A DNA stretch of 64,000 nt from Diadema setosum. Taxonomy: Eukaryota > Echinodermata > Echinoidea > Diadematoida > Diadematidae. Positions 47,829-60,132 of this stretch are shown here, one piece after another. How positions within the stretch are numbered: the first letter of the stretch is position 1; each line of letters opens with the position of its first letter. The stretch spans positions 22,243,674 to 22,307,673 of the forward strand of contig NC_092700.1 in NCBI RefSeq assembly GCF_964275005.1. The letters are read 5' to 3'. Made by a program: the position numbers and the translations under genes. The notes beneath the pieces are model-generated. The model saw only the letters and a program-made list of their open reading frames with translations, was not told the DNA's origin and did no database searches.

Positions 47829-48177
47829 TTTGTTTTGTTTGTTCATTTTCCTTCTGAGAAGGTAGCTGGATAGCCCATATTCAGCTACGTTAAGCTGGTC
47901 TTCCATGGGGTCGATTGGATGTGAGGTGGGACCACTTCACCGGGTTAAACACCCTGCTCTTTGCGATGAATGAAGCGGGATCTTTTACGTGCATGAGTTG
48001 TTACTCTCTCATACACGGGACCTCCATTTTATGTCCTATCCGAGGGACAGAGTGTTTTGCCTCTTGCTAAAGGTGACGGTATGCTCACACACAACATTGC
48101 TCAGTCCAGACTCGGGCTCGAACCCGGGCCGAGTGATCGTGAGGCAGAAGAGCTACCGACTGAGCCAACTCACCGCC
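47829..48177 (-). mobile_element. tRNA-derived SINE (unit U3)
   Basis: Same insertion as 37090-37447, tRNA-like head at the right end. A and B boxes are well kept (TTGGCTCAGTCGGTAGCTC; GGGTTCGAGCC). Confidence 0.8.
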
Positions 48178-49405
48178 GTAACACATCTATCATGTACAGT
48201 CGTAACTTTATGAATGAAGAAATGCTTGAACTGTTGTAGCTAACTAGTGAAGAATACAGTGTATCCCTATATCAAAATGTAACGAAAAATTGAGGAGATG
48301 GGCAAACAAATTTCTATCATAGTTCATCACAACATATCACCACATATCAAGTTATCTTTCAAGAATACGAGCACTTCTTACTTTGATGACATAATTCAAC
48401 ATCTTTAAACATAAAATGGCAAGTCATATCAAAGATATCAAACGGTAATTGCTCAGCAAGTGTTGATTTTTTTCTAATGATATTAACTCGTCTTTATTAT
48501 GCGTTGTGATCAGTCAGTAAAGGTCACACTGTTCCATTACCTTCGAAAAAGCTAAGTGCTCTATACGGAGTTTTCAAAAGATTGTGTAGTCATTATCAAT
48601 GCACGGTGTAAACATACCTTGTATGTGTTAAGACTGAAATTAGGATATGTCTTCTCCGCACTAACATGGCGGCGATTGGAATCAACATTAAAGTTATCAT
48701 ACTAATGAGTCATCTATAGCTATTATACACCTATATAAGATCTCACGAAAGGATATAGTGCAGTCCAGGAAAGTTGCAAACTCCAGCAAACTCTACCTTG
48801 TTCCAATGACAATTATTACAAGGTCATTGCAATACTTACAATTTATTCTATAAACTTGATTTGATAACTAAAAACCCTCATGTCAAACTTTTGAAGGTCT
48901 TATTTATGGTAAACGAAAATAGGATTCAACTTTCTTGAGGAGCATAACCTATCAGTAGAAATTAATATCTTCTTTTCACCAGGTCAGAAGGAAGTAGAGA
49001 TTATGGTGGAACAGCTGTTATTCAAGTTATGTATCCCATGAACTCTGTTAGATTAAAGGGATGGTATTAATAGTTCTGGCTCAGATGAAAAATCTCTAAT
49101 AATATGAAATGAAATATGTAACAGCGTAAAATTCTAACAAGAATGCAGAGTCTATTTGATGAAAATTAGTTTTAAACTGGCTAAAATATGTACAAAACAA
49201 AGAAAGCTAATGTATATTGAAAGGAAGGACCCATTTTGTGTTACGATCGTTTTATTTTACATTGATTTTTATCACAGCAATTCCAAAACTGCTTATCATC
49301 AAATAAACTTTGAATTTCTCTATTTAAAGAGACCTCTATTTCAAGACATCGATTTTGAAATTTCATCCGATAGAGCTCTATAGAGAACGTTTGACTCAGG
49401 ACGCT
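48178..49405. other. Unit U3: 3' flank of gene D
   Basis: Conserved with the 3' flanks of genes C and E. Contains an AAAGGGA-type MITE from about 49056. On the minus strand an AATAAA-like signal lies at about 49249-49254, some 150 bases past the stop of gene D. The MITE may therefore supply the polyadenylation signal (inference). Confidence 0.5.
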
Positions 49406-50547
49406 CTAGGCAGAAATCTCCAGTCGATGACGATACATTTCGTCGTAGAATGGCATCGCCTGCTCTGCGAGCTCTACCACGTCTTCGGTGAACTGCTCCT
49501 TCGCAGGAACAGGTGGCGCTTTGGTGAACTCGGAACTCTCCATAGATGGACCCACGAGAATCTTGTTGCGGTACAAAGTGTCGGACGGCCACTTCCAGGC
49601 AGTAGCTACTTCCGGCGAGGGGTCCCATTTCAGCAAAGATTCGGAGTAAGGGAAACCCATGGACTCGCAGTATTTGGATACCACCTGATCGGGATGGTCG
49701 AGGAGGTCGGCAGCGTCGAACACCATAGGGGACGGATCGATGTTCTCCTTCACGTACTTCCACATCTTATAATGGTTTTCGAAGAGGTTTTCGATGTAGT
49801 AGTCATGGACGTAAAGGCGCAAGTCATATACATCCTCGCTTTTGTGAGATTCATCCTTCAGGATGTTGCTGGCAGAAAATTGCCTGAACGACGCCTTCCG
49901 GAAGGAGTTAAAGACCAGGAGAGGATGTCGAAGTAAAAAAGAGTGCTTGTAGCCAGTTGGGAGATACTTCCTGGCGTCGTCGACTTTCATCGACACGCTC
50001 TCATCCTTCACGAATACGTACTTGCTGTCGGATTCCTCCAGGACCTTTTTCACGTTTGCATACCTGATGATGTAGCAAATTGCTGAAACTATAGTCTGCG
50101 CTCACAAATGAAAAAGTTCATGATTCTCTTCATATCATAACAGTTTAATAAAAAAGAGCAATAATATTCACAGGAAAAATCCTGTTATTATGGCGGCACG
50201 CCATATACTATGAAAGGAAAGAAGTATGGCTTCTTCCAAGCATCCTTTACCTAATCGAAATATATAGATCTTCATCTCCATAATGAATAATTCAAAATGA
50301 ATGCGGTAACATAGTTGTTCCAAAGCTACGCATTATGCTGATTAAGACACGAATTGATTAAAATTCATATTTCAGCTTAAATAGTGTTTGACATTGTATC
50401 AGCTAAATATGCACTGGCGGCCTATACCGAAAACAACAACGAAAGATATTGAAGAAGTGAAATACCGACAATAATATACACGAGTATGAAGTCAGAACAA
50501 AGTCAACAACAACCAAATATTTCCCCCCCCCCTCTCTCTCTATCATA

Positions 50548-50586
<39 letters not shown>

Positions 50587-50987
50587 TTGCTCCGAAGTAT
50601 ACTGAAATCCTAGGCCAATTAACAATGTTTTTTTCGTACATTTTTTATCAGTGAATTTCTTCGCTCTCTCTCTCTCTCTCTCTCTCTTCTTTTTTAAACT
50701 TACGGTAGTCTTTCCGTAGGGAAGTAGCAATTGAAAATCTTCTTGAGATTCTCAGACGCCACTTTGAATTCCTTCTCATGACCCTCGTAGCACCAAGGTA
50801 GTTCGGTGATACCTGCTTTCTTCATTTCTTCCCTGGCAAAGTGCGAGAAGCCGAAAGGCTCTATCCATACTTGGCAGCCGGGAACACCACTCATGCATTT
50901 AGCAAAAGCCGTGGATATCATGCGAGGAGTCATCCACAGGATAGCCTTGCCCGTAGGAGCGGAATTGCTGGTCGGTTGATTAGCCAT
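49406..50987 (-). CDS. Sulfotransferase-like gene D, intact, two exons
   Basis: Exon 1 is 50704-50987 and exon 2 is 49406-50063. The donor is GTAAGT, the acceptor CAG and the intron 640 nt with CT and GT runs. The product is 313 residues. The phosphosulfate-loop segment (16-28), WIEPF (41-45) and LLRHPLLVFNS (138-148) are all kept. It differs from gene E at about 5 residues: Ser-9, a Lys in ENLKKIF, Asp in HPDQVV, Met in CESMGF and Glu in RLEISA. The ATG of MANQ is chosen because it is shared by all copies; the frame is open a little further upstream only in this copy. Probably a soluble PAPS-dependent transferase. The substrate is unknown and catalytic activity is not proven by sequence. Confidence 0.85.
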
Positions 50988-51420
50988 CGTTACTATGAAA
51001 ATCTGTCGCTCAGGCGAAATCACCGCTTACGTTGTATCTCGTTGCAAAGTCTTCTACTGGTATGCGCAATGCAACGAAGTCTCGAATATCTTAAACACTC
51101 AGTAAGACCCCTATTATCAACCTTTAGACCCAAAATGTCACAACCATTAATTCATGACCACACGTAAAGGGGACAGGGAGTCTTCTTACAAGTCACGTAT
51201 TTCGCATGAAGTCTCAAGGTGGAAAGTCTGCAAATATGCATGTCTGTTCCGTTATATCAACAAAATGTTTCCGTACACACAACATACTCGCACACATATT
51301 TAAAAATTGTTGTTAAGAGAAACGGGGTTCTGTTATTCGACGAAATATGGCATACAAAGGTCCTAACCATAACTTTCCGAAAGTGCAGAAACGTATCTGT
51401 GCCGAACGGCCCTACCCATA
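50988..51420. other. Upstream region of gene D
   Basis: About 110 bases next to the ATG match the upstream sequences of the other copies. The rest leads to the decayed remainder of the extra exon 1 (about 51350-51420). Confidence 0.5.
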
Positions 51421-51606
51421 CAATGAAATCCCGTTATAACGAACACGATTATTGCGAAATTCCGGTTACAACGAAGTAAAAATTCAGACCGCAACATTTA
51501 CCGCTCTATGTATTCCTATTGGTTATTTGTTCTGTTATAACGAAATTTCGATATAACGACAAAAAACTGTCGGTCCCGAGGACTTCAATATAACGGGAAT
51601 CCATTG
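51421..51606. mobile_element. pogo/Tigger-type MITE (unit U3)
   Basis: About 186 bp, same ends and same TA insertion site as the copies at 34918, 40750 and 59335; no nested element here. Confidence 0.8.
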
Positions 51607-51735
51607 TACCTGGCAGCCGGGAACACCACTCATGCATTTAGCAAAAGCTGTGGAGATCATGCGAGGAGTCATCCACAGGATAGCCTTGCCCGTAGGAGCG
51701 GGATTGCTGGTTGGTTGATTAATCATCGTTACCAT
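51607..51735 (-). pseudogene. Decayed extra exon 1, unit U3
   Basis: MVTMINQPTSNPAPTGKAIL... through Val-40 is intact and then runs into the MITE. The P-loop segment is unchanged compared with the functional genes, while the far side of the MITE has decayed. Confidence 0.8.
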
Positions 51736-51837
51736 ACGAAATTTGTCGCTCAGGCCAGATCACCTCTTACGCTGTATCTTGCTGCAAAGTCCTCTACAGC
51801 TATGCGCAATTAATGCAAAGAAGTCTCTAATATCTGA

Positions 51838-52217
51838 AAGGGCTTGTATAGTACTGGGGGAGATGAGAATTGGGGTTTTCACTTGTGAGATACCAAGAAA
51901 TCACTTATGAATTAACACAGAGCATACCATTTTAAGAAGAATCCAAAGTTTGTTAGATTAAAATTGGTTTTGCAATCCCTGGGACGTCCAATAACAAAGT
52001 AAGACAAAGCGATCGTAATACAAGGTGTGTCCCAGTATTTATTCGGAATGCCCCTTTTTTATATCTCAGCCATTCTGAAACCGATTTTCATCATACAAAT
52101 GTTGAATCCCTCTTGGAACTACATGCTGTTTGGTATCTTATGAGATGTTTCTCATTATCTCATCAAAATATTAGAAACCTGAAGTTAGGTCTCAACCAAA
52201 ACTATACGCTCCCTTTA
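51838..52217. mobile_element. AAAGGGA-type palindromic MITE (unit U4)
   Basis: Same position and sequence as in the neighbouring units. Confidence 0.75.
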
Positions 52218-53163
52218 ACACTCAGATAACCCCCAACAAATCTGTAGATGCAAATATTATTGTCCCAACCATTAGTTTATGACCACACGTAAAGCGGCAA
52301 GAAAGGCTTTTTCATTATATCTACAAGTCACGTAAACCCTCATCAGTGTTTCACAGCAAAACTCAATGTTGATCATCTGCATATGTGTATATCTGCTCCG
52401 TTATGTCAACGAAGGGGTTTCATACACACGACACCTTCGCTCACCTACCTATATCTAAAATAATTGCATATTAAAATCCTGAGTGACGCAAAGCCCATCC
52501 CCACCCTTTTTGTTTTGTTTTGGGTTTTTTTTTTTTTGTTACTTTGTTTGTTTGTTTTTTGCCGGTCTTGTTGTTACTGAATAGTGTGAAACCAGTAATG
52601 GGTAAATTGGGGAAAAGGTGATATTTTCTTTCCAGTCTTCATTGATTCCGATAACTTGACTGTCAAACTTGATTTTATTCACGAACACATGGAATTGATC
52701 ACAGACTCCTGATATTAAAGTGTAAAATAGGTGTGATAAATTTATTTGATTCTAAATAGGATGATGAAATTTCATTATCTTCCAAGTGATATCTGTTGGG
52801 CAGGTCTCATTCGCATCAAAATCAAGTATCAACTTGGGCGTTTGTGAGTTTAGAAGTAAGTATATCAGGCTTATAATCTTCTTAGCTATTTGCGGCATAT
52901 ACGGATATGTATACATCCTCCGGGCGTGGGTGTAATTACACAACACATCCATTTCATTACTCATATCATTCATACTATTCAACATGGACATTGCGGAAAA
53001 ATTCGACGATAATAGCCATTACAAACTTGTTGACAAAAAGATCTACTTGTATTTTTAGAGAAAAAAAATGTATGGTTGACTGGTATCTAAATGGTAAGAT
53101 GCTTAGATTGCTGACGAGGAAAAAAAAATATTTCCATAATGCATGTGCAAGCACTACAGTTAA
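52218..53163. other. Unit U4 spacer, no gene
   Basis: Conserved with U3 and U5, apart from lacking the 442-bp element. It carries a TTTTG/TTTG run at 52508-52560. The frame at 52752-52991 (-) recurs in U5 but shows no motif. Confidence 0.6.
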
Positions 53164-54718
53164 GTTCAGGACTGTAATCCTTAACTCGAGAATAGCTACC
53201 TTCAAGGATAAGGCCTGATACCTTGCCTAACTACGACGCCCGTTCAAAAAGAGAAGCTTATTCTGGAAGGTAGCTATAATTTAGGATAAGCCCGTGCCCC
53301 CGTAACTACGAGCGAGTCCCACTCGACAATAAAAACACAGACACTGACAGAACCAGAAGTTTCTCGATAATGGTAACGAGGGTGTAATACATTACTTTCC
53401 GCGTAATCGGGTATCGCTTAAACGGGTACTCCGTTTAATTGAGTAATAATGTCAGACTGTTCCAATGCACATTAAAAATAATTACCCAAAAGTCGGGTTG
53501 CCTCTCCGCATAAATGGGTGAATAATTTTATTCTAATCTAATTTCGACCTACATTTCATCGCAGATATAACACTTTAAGAAATCATGAATGTCAAATTTT
53601 CAACAGCTAATCGCATTCTCCGCTTAATTAAAAAGAAGACCGATCATTTGGGGAGTGATTAAACATGAAAACACATGCACACGTATCGACTTGCCACACG
53701 TAAACGAACATTTCACATGTAGCTGGCACTCACAATATATACAGACAGGAGTTTAACAGTTTGCGCTTCTCCCTTTGCTCCGCAACAACAACATTTGATT
53801 TGATTTGATTTGATTTGATTTGATTTTATTGGTTCCTGCATTATGTCATTACTCATGGACATACATACAAATATATCATATACATTGATGGTACCATACA
53901 TATAAATGGATATACATAAACATTAATTGGTAACAAGGTTCATGGTACGAGAAGCTTGCAACGAAAATCAGGCCACGCACCAGCTCCATAATTTTGCTCT
54001 TCCTCAGTCACTTCTCGAAAAGAAACCCGACGTTCTACATGACTACTGCGCGCAAAGAGACGTGTTCATTTTGGAAAACGCCTGCGTGTTTAGCGAGGAG
54101 TCTATAGTCAAGACAAAGTTTTCTGAAGACATATTTGTCCATAAAAAAGAGCGTAAATTATTGCTCGTGACTGAGCAAGTGTAAGGTATGTATAATGTGC
54201 CGTGCAAGCACGCGGTTAAGCATACAGTGTAGGTGTTTGGTGCAGTGTACAATGCATGTACATACACATTGTGTGTGTCAATTGTGAATGAGACGTGTTC
54301 TTCTGTTAATCGGGTCTCCGCTTAACCGGGTAAGAAACGTTCTGCCTGAACCTATCCCATTATGCGGAGAGTACTGTTTCGACTCCATCCACCATTGTCC
54401 ACGTTGTGCATTTAAATTGACCCGGAAGTAGAGGAAAATGCTGGGCAGGGGACTGAGTTCATGAGGAGGTCAGGCTTATCTACAAGTTCATCACATTGAT
54501 TATCCTGTCCACCCACACAGTGCTAAACTACGAGTACCCCCCCCCACCCCCCCCCCCCCCGCGGCTCGTTGATAGAGCGCTAATCCATTATGTCTCCTGG
54601 TTAGCTATCTTGCAGTTAACTTCTCAAGTTAGCTTACCTTCGAGTTCGTCTACGCTGTTCTTAACTACGAAATATCCTCGAAGATAGCTCTCCTCCAGGT
54701 TAAGGATCACCGTCTGAA
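53164..54718. mobile_element. TIR element with nested pogo-like element (unit U4)
   Basis: Same outer element as 45375-46811. The pogo-like insertion is 53390-54376 (left end changed to CATTACTTTCCGCG), and it contains a further LINE tail at about 53794-53944. The unknown frame ending at 54184 is open. Confidence 0.7.
53794..53944 (-). mobile_element. LINE-like 3' tail in the pogo-like element (U4)
   Basis: Starts with six TTTGA units, then TTTATTGGTTCCTGCATTATG. Read on the minus strand it ends AATAAAATCAAATCAAATC, the usual tail of a truncated LINE. It is absent at the same point in U3 (near 46017) and present in U5. Confidence 0.65.
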
Positions 54719-55730
54719 CGTAATTTAGGGGTACTAACCAGACTTTGTGTGCTGGTTCAATTTTGGTCTTCACCTAAGAATTTCACAGAATAACTTCCAA
54801 ATGAGAATATGTGGACAAATATGCACTCAAAACAAGAAATGCACCAAGAGCACACAATCAATCAATCAATCAATCAGTCAACTCTATTTTTCATTTCCAT
54901 TGAATAAACAGGGAAAATTACATACAATGCATTAACAGAACATATTATTTGTAATAATTTCAAAAAGGTAAATTAACAAAATACATGTGATCACAAGTAA
55001 CAACGTAAATTCATTTTTTAAGGTATACAAATAAGAGAACGAACAATGCCTTAATGAAACTTCCAACAGATATATGAAACAAAATTATAAAAAAAAAACA
55101 ATGTCAACTGACAGACATACTGGAATGGCCGGTTTTTCCTTTGAAGTAAATCTAAAATACTAGAATGGGTGATTTTCACTTTCAAGTAAATCTATTAATT
55201 TGTATTTCGACAAAATTATACCTTCTAAGAACTCGAAAACTAGACGATGTTTGACATGATGCCAATACTTACAATATCAAACAAACTAAAATTAATTGTC
55301 TCACTCTTTAAGTACAGAACCAGAAACGCATTAAACATGAAAACGTAAATATGCATTTCTTCAACTGATTTCGATTCAGAAAATTTGTGGCCACCCCCTT
55401 AAACTTAATGATGAACAGACTATGATTGATTTCTTTTTTCTTTTGTCAACCCAAGCCTGTTATAAGCAGGAAAAGAAAAGAAAATATTCATCATTTTAAT
55501 ACAAATTCAGATTACAGATTACTGATACAATGTGCCCAAGGTCTTTACTGTTGCTTAAACAAAAATGAAATAGAACGATATTGAAGTAAAATCATTAGAT
55601 TTAGAGTTGTATAGTGACCGGACGTTCATGATGGTGACAACATTATACAAACTCTTTGGTACATTAAGACTCCAAATCAATCCTAGATAACTTCATTCTA
55701 AATTATTACTAAGTGCGATACCAAATACAT
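54719..55730. other. Unit U4 spacer with (AATC)n LINE tail
   Basis: Contains the same (AATC)n LINE-like tail (about 54856-55113) as U3. No gene seen. Confidence 0.55.
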
Positions 55731-56081
55731 GTTTTGTTTTGTTTGTTCATTTTCCTTCTGAGAAGGTAGCTGGATAGCCCATATTCAGCTACGTTAAGCT
55801 GGTCTTCCATGGGGTCGATTGGATGTGAGGTGGGACCACTTCACCGGGTTAAACACCCTGCTCTTTGCGATGAATGAAGCGGGATCTTTTACGTGCATGA
55901 GTTGTTACTCTCTCATACACGGGACCCCCATTTTATGTCCTATCCGAGGGACAGAGTGTTTTGCCTCTTGCTAAAGGGGACGGTATGCTCACACACAACA
56001 TTGCTCAGTCCAGACTCGGGCTCGAACCCGGGCCGAGTGATCGTGAGGCAGACGAGCTACCGACTGAGCCAACTCACCGCC
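55731..56081 (-). mobile_element. tRNA-derived SINE (unit U4)
   Basis: Same insertion as in U2 and U3. The head reads GGCGGTGAGTTGGCTCAGTC and carries both internal promoter boxes. Confidence 0.8.
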
Positions 56082-57310
56082 GTAACACATCTATCATGTA
56101 CAGTCGTAACTTTGTGAATGAAGAAATGCTCAAACTGTTGTAGCTAACTAGTGAAGAATACAGTGTATCCCTATATCAAAATGTAACGAAAAATTGAGAT
56201 GGGCAAGCAAATTTCTATCATAGTTCATCACAACATATCACCACATATCAAGTTATCTTTCAAGAATACGAGCACTTCTTACTTTGATGACATAATTCAA
56301 CATCTTTAAACATAAAATGGCAAATCATGTGTCTATTTATATCCAGCTCAAAGATATCAAACGGTAATTGCTCAGCAAGTGTTGATTTTGTTCTAATGAT
56401 ATTAACTCGTCTTTATTATGAGTTGTGATCAGTCAGTAAAGGTCACACTGTTCCATTACTTTCGAAAAAGCTAAGTGCTCTATACGGAGTTTTCAAAAGA
56501 TTGTGTAGTCATTATCAATGCACGGTGTAAACATACCTTGTACGTGTTAAGACTGAAATTAGGATATGTCTTCTCCGCGCTAACATGGCGGCGATTGGAA
56601 TCAACATTAAAGGTATCATACTAATGAGTCATCTATAGCTATTATACACCTATATGAGATCTCACGAAAGGATATAGTGCAGTCCAGGAAAGTTGCAAAC
56701 TCCAGCAAACTCTCCCTTGTTCCAATGACAATTATTACAAGGTCATTGCAATACTTACAATTCATTCTATAAACTTGATTTGATAACTAAAAACCCTCAT
56801 GTCAAACTATTGAAGGTCTCATTTATGGTAAACAAAAATAGGAGGAGCATAACCTATCAGTAGAAATTAATATCTTCTTTTCACCAGGTCAGAAGGAAGT
56901 AAAGATTATGATGGAACAACTGTTATTCAAGTTATGTATCCCATGAACTCTGTTAGATTAAAGGGATGGTATTAATAGTTCTGGCTCAGATGAGAAATCT
57001 CTAATAATATGAAATGAAATATGTAACAGCGTAAAATTCTAACAAGAATGCAGAGTCTATTTGATGAAAATTCGTTTTAAACTGGCTAAAATATATACAA
57101 AACAAAGAAAGCTACTGTATATTGAAAGGAAGGACCCATTTTGTGTTACGATCGTTTTATTTTACATTGATTTTTATCACAGCAATTCCAAAACTGCTTA
57201 TCATCAAATAAACATTGAATTTCTCTATTTAACGAGACCTCTATTTTAAGACATCGATTTTGAAATTTCATCCGATAGAGCTCTATAGAGAACGTTTGAC
57301 TCAGGACGCT
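56082..57310. other. Unit U4: 3' flank of gene E
   Basis: Closely matches 48178-49405. It contains an AAAGGGA-type MITE from about 56960 and an AATAAA-like signal on the minus strand at about 57156-57161. Confidence 0.5.
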
Positions 57311-58464
57311 CTAGGCAGAAATCTGCAGTCGATGACGATACATTTCGTCGTAGAATGGCATCGCCTGCTCTGCGAGCTCTACCACGTCTTCGGTGAACTG
57401 CTCCTTCGCAGGAACAGGTGGCGCTTTGGTGAACTCGGAACTCTCCATAGATGGACCCACGAGAATCTTGTTGCGGTACAAAGTGTCCGACGGCCACTTC
57501 CAGGCAGTAGCTACTTCCGGCGAGGGGTCCCATTTCAGCAGAGACTCAGAGTAAGGGAAACCCGTGGACTCGCAGTATTTGGATACCACCTGATGGGGAT
57601 GGTCGAGGAGGTCGGCAGCGTCGAACACCATAGGGGACGGATCGATGTTCTCCTTCACGTACTTCCACATCTTATAATGGTTTTCGAAGAGGTTTTCGAT
57701 GTAGTAGTCATGGACGTAAAGGCGCAAGTCATATACATCCTCGCTTTTGTGAGATTCATCCTTCAGGATGTTGCTGGCAGAAAATTGCCTAAACGACGCC
57801 TTCCGGAAGGAGTTAAAGACCAGGAGAGGATGTCGAAGTAAAAAAGAGTGCTTGTAGCCAGTTGGGAGATACTTCCTGGCGTCGTCGACTTTCATCGACA
57901 CGCTCTCATCCTTCACGAATACGTACTTGCTGTCGGATTCCTCCAGGACCTTTTTCACGTTTGCATACCTGATGATGTAGCAAATTGCTGAAACTATAGT
58001 CTGCGCTCACAAATAAAAAAGTTCATGATTCTCTTCATATTATAACAGTTTAATAAAAAAAAGAACAATAATATTCACAGGAAAAATCCTGTTATTACGG
58101 CGGCACGCCATAATTATGAAAGGAAAGAAGTATGGCTTTTTGCAAGCATCCTTTACCTAATCAAAATATATAGATCTTCATCTCCATAATAAATAATTCA
58201 AAATGAATGCGGTAACATAGTTGTTCCAAAGCTACGCATTTTGCTGATTAAGACATGAATTGATTAAAATTCATATTTCAGCTTAAATAGTGTTTGACAT
58301 TGTATCAGCTAAATATGCACTGGCTTTGCATTGGCGGCCTATACCGAAAACAACAACGAAAGATTGAAGAAGTGAAATACCGACAATAATATACACGAGT
58401 ATGAAGTCAGAACAAAGTCAACAACAACCAAATATTTACCCCCCCCCCCCTCTCTCTCTCTATC

Positions 58465-58501
<37 letters not shown>

Positions 58502-58569
58502 CCGAAGTATACTGAAATCCTAGGCCAATTAACAGTGTTTTTTCGTACATTTTTTATCAGTGAATTTCT

Positions 58570-58605
<36 letters not shown>

Positions 58606-58902
58606 TTTTTAAACTTACGGTAGTCTTTCCGTAGGGAAGTAGCAATTGAAAATCTTCTCGAGATTCTCAGACGCCACTTTGAATTCCTTCTCGTGACCCT
58701 CGTAGCACCAAGGTAGTTCGGTGATACCTGCTTTCTTCATTTCTTCCCTGGCAAAGTGCGAGAAGCCGAAAGGTTCTATCCATACTTGGCAGCCGGGAAC
58801 ACCACTCATGCATTTAGCAAAAGCCGTGGATATCATGCGAGGAGTCATCCACAGGATAGCCTTGCCCGTAGGAGCGGGATTGCTGGTCGGTTGATTAGCC
58901 AT
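57311..58902 (-). CDS. Sulfotransferase-like gene E, intact, two exons
   Basis: Exon 1 is 58619-58902 (284 nt) and ends CTACC before GTAAGT. Exon 2 is 57311-57968 and starts after CAG with G, restoring Pro-95. The intron is 650 nt with C-run, CT and GT repeats. The 313-residue product has Gly-13/Lys-14 ahead of ILWMTPRMISTAF, the WIEPFGFSHF box (41-50), KYVFVKD (109-115), Arg-140 and Ser-148 in LLRHPLLVFNS, and a C-terminal YRHRLQISA. This is a compact sulfotransferase-like fold of normal length, without signal peptide or transmembrane segment. It is the neighbour and closest relative of gene D over most of its length, but its exon 1 is closer to gene C (two silent differences). The substrate is unknown. 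Confidence 0.85.
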
Positions 58903-59334
58903 CGTTACTATGAAATCTGTCGCTCAGGCGAAATCACCGCTTACGTTGTATCTCGTTGCAAAGTCTTCTACTGGTATGCGCAATGCAACGAAGTCTCGAA
59001 TATCTTAAACACTCAGTAAGACCCCTATTATCAACCTTTAGACCCAAAATGTCACAACCATTAATTCATGACCACACGTAAAGGGGACAGGGAGTCTTCT
59101 TACAAGTCACGTATTTCGCATGAAGTCTCAAGGTGGAAAGTCTGCAAATATGCATGTCTGTTCCGTTATATCAACAAAATATTTCCGTACACACAACATA
59201 CTCGCACACATATCTAAAAATTGTTGTTAAAAGAAACTGGGTTCTGTTATTCGACGAAATATGGCATACAAAGGTCCTCACCATAACTTTCCGAAAGTGC
59301 AGAAACGTACCTGTGCCGAACGGCCCTACCCATA
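58903..59334. other. Upstream region of gene E
   Basis: Nearly identical to 50988-51420. The part nearest the ATG is shared with all exon 1 copies, functional and decayed. Confidence 0.5.
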
Positions 59335-59521
59335 CAGTGAAATCCCGTTATAACGAACACGATTATTGCGAAATTCCGGTTACAACGAAGTAAAAATTCA
59401 GACCGCAACATTAACCGCTCTGTGTATTCCTATTGGTTATTTGTTCTGTTATAACGAAATTTCGGTATAACGACAAAAAAACTGTCGGTCCCGAGGACTT
59501 CTTTATAACGGGAATCCATTG
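59335..59521. mobile_element. pogo/Tigger-type MITE (unit U4)
   Basis: 187 bp, same ends and TA insertion site as the three other copies. Confidence 0.8.
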
Positions 59522-59650
59522 TACTTGGCAGCCGGGAACACCACTCATGCATTTAGCAAAAGCTGTGGAGATCATCCGAGGAGTCATCCACAGGATAGCC
59601 TTGCCCGTAGGAGCGGGATTGCTGGTTGGTTGATTAACCATCGTTACCAT
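59522..59650 (-). pseudogene. Decayed extra exon 1, unit U4
   Basis: MVTMVNQPTSNPAPTGKAIL... to Val-40 is open, then cut by the MITE. Nearly identical to the first 40 codons of gene E. Confidence 0.8.
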
Positions 59651-59751
59651 ACGAAATCTGTCGCTCAGGCCAGATCACCTCTTACGCTGTATCTTGCTGC
59701 AAAGTCCTCTACAACTATGCGCAATTAATGCAAAGAAGTCTCTAATATCTG

Positions 59752-60132
59752 AAAGGGCTTGTATAGTACTGGGGGAGATGAGAATTGGGCTTTTAACTTG
59801 TGAGATACCAAGAAATCACTTATGAATTAACACAGAGCATACCATTTTAAGAAGAATCCAAAGTTTGTTAGATGAAAATTGGTTTTGCAATCCCTGGGAC
59901 GTCCAATAACAAAGTAAGACAAAGCGATCGTAATAAAAGGTGTGTCCCGTTATTTATTCGGAATGCCCCTTTTTTATATCTCAGCCATTCTGAAACCGAT
60001 TTTCATCATACAAATGTTGAATCCCTCTTGGAACTACATGCTGTTTGATATCTTATGAGAGGTTTCTCATTATCTCATCAAAATATTAGAAACCTGAAGT
60101 TAGGTCTCAACCAAAACTATACGCTCCCTTTA
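59752..60132. mobile_element. AAAGGGA-type palindromic MITE (unit U5)
   Basis: Same position and sequence as in the preceding units. Confidence 0.75.

Noticed and set aside
48080-48177. Possible tRNA gene (A and B boxes) at the right end of three repeats
   Set aside because: The boxes are the head of a SINE of about 350 bp with a non-tRNA body and A-rich tail, present at the same site in three units; no proper tRNA acceptor pairing follows.
49355-49936. A 193-codon plus-strand frame, repeated at 57260-57841
   Set aside because: Exact antisense shadow of exon 2 of the sulfotransferase-like genes; it has no splice sites and no homology of its own.
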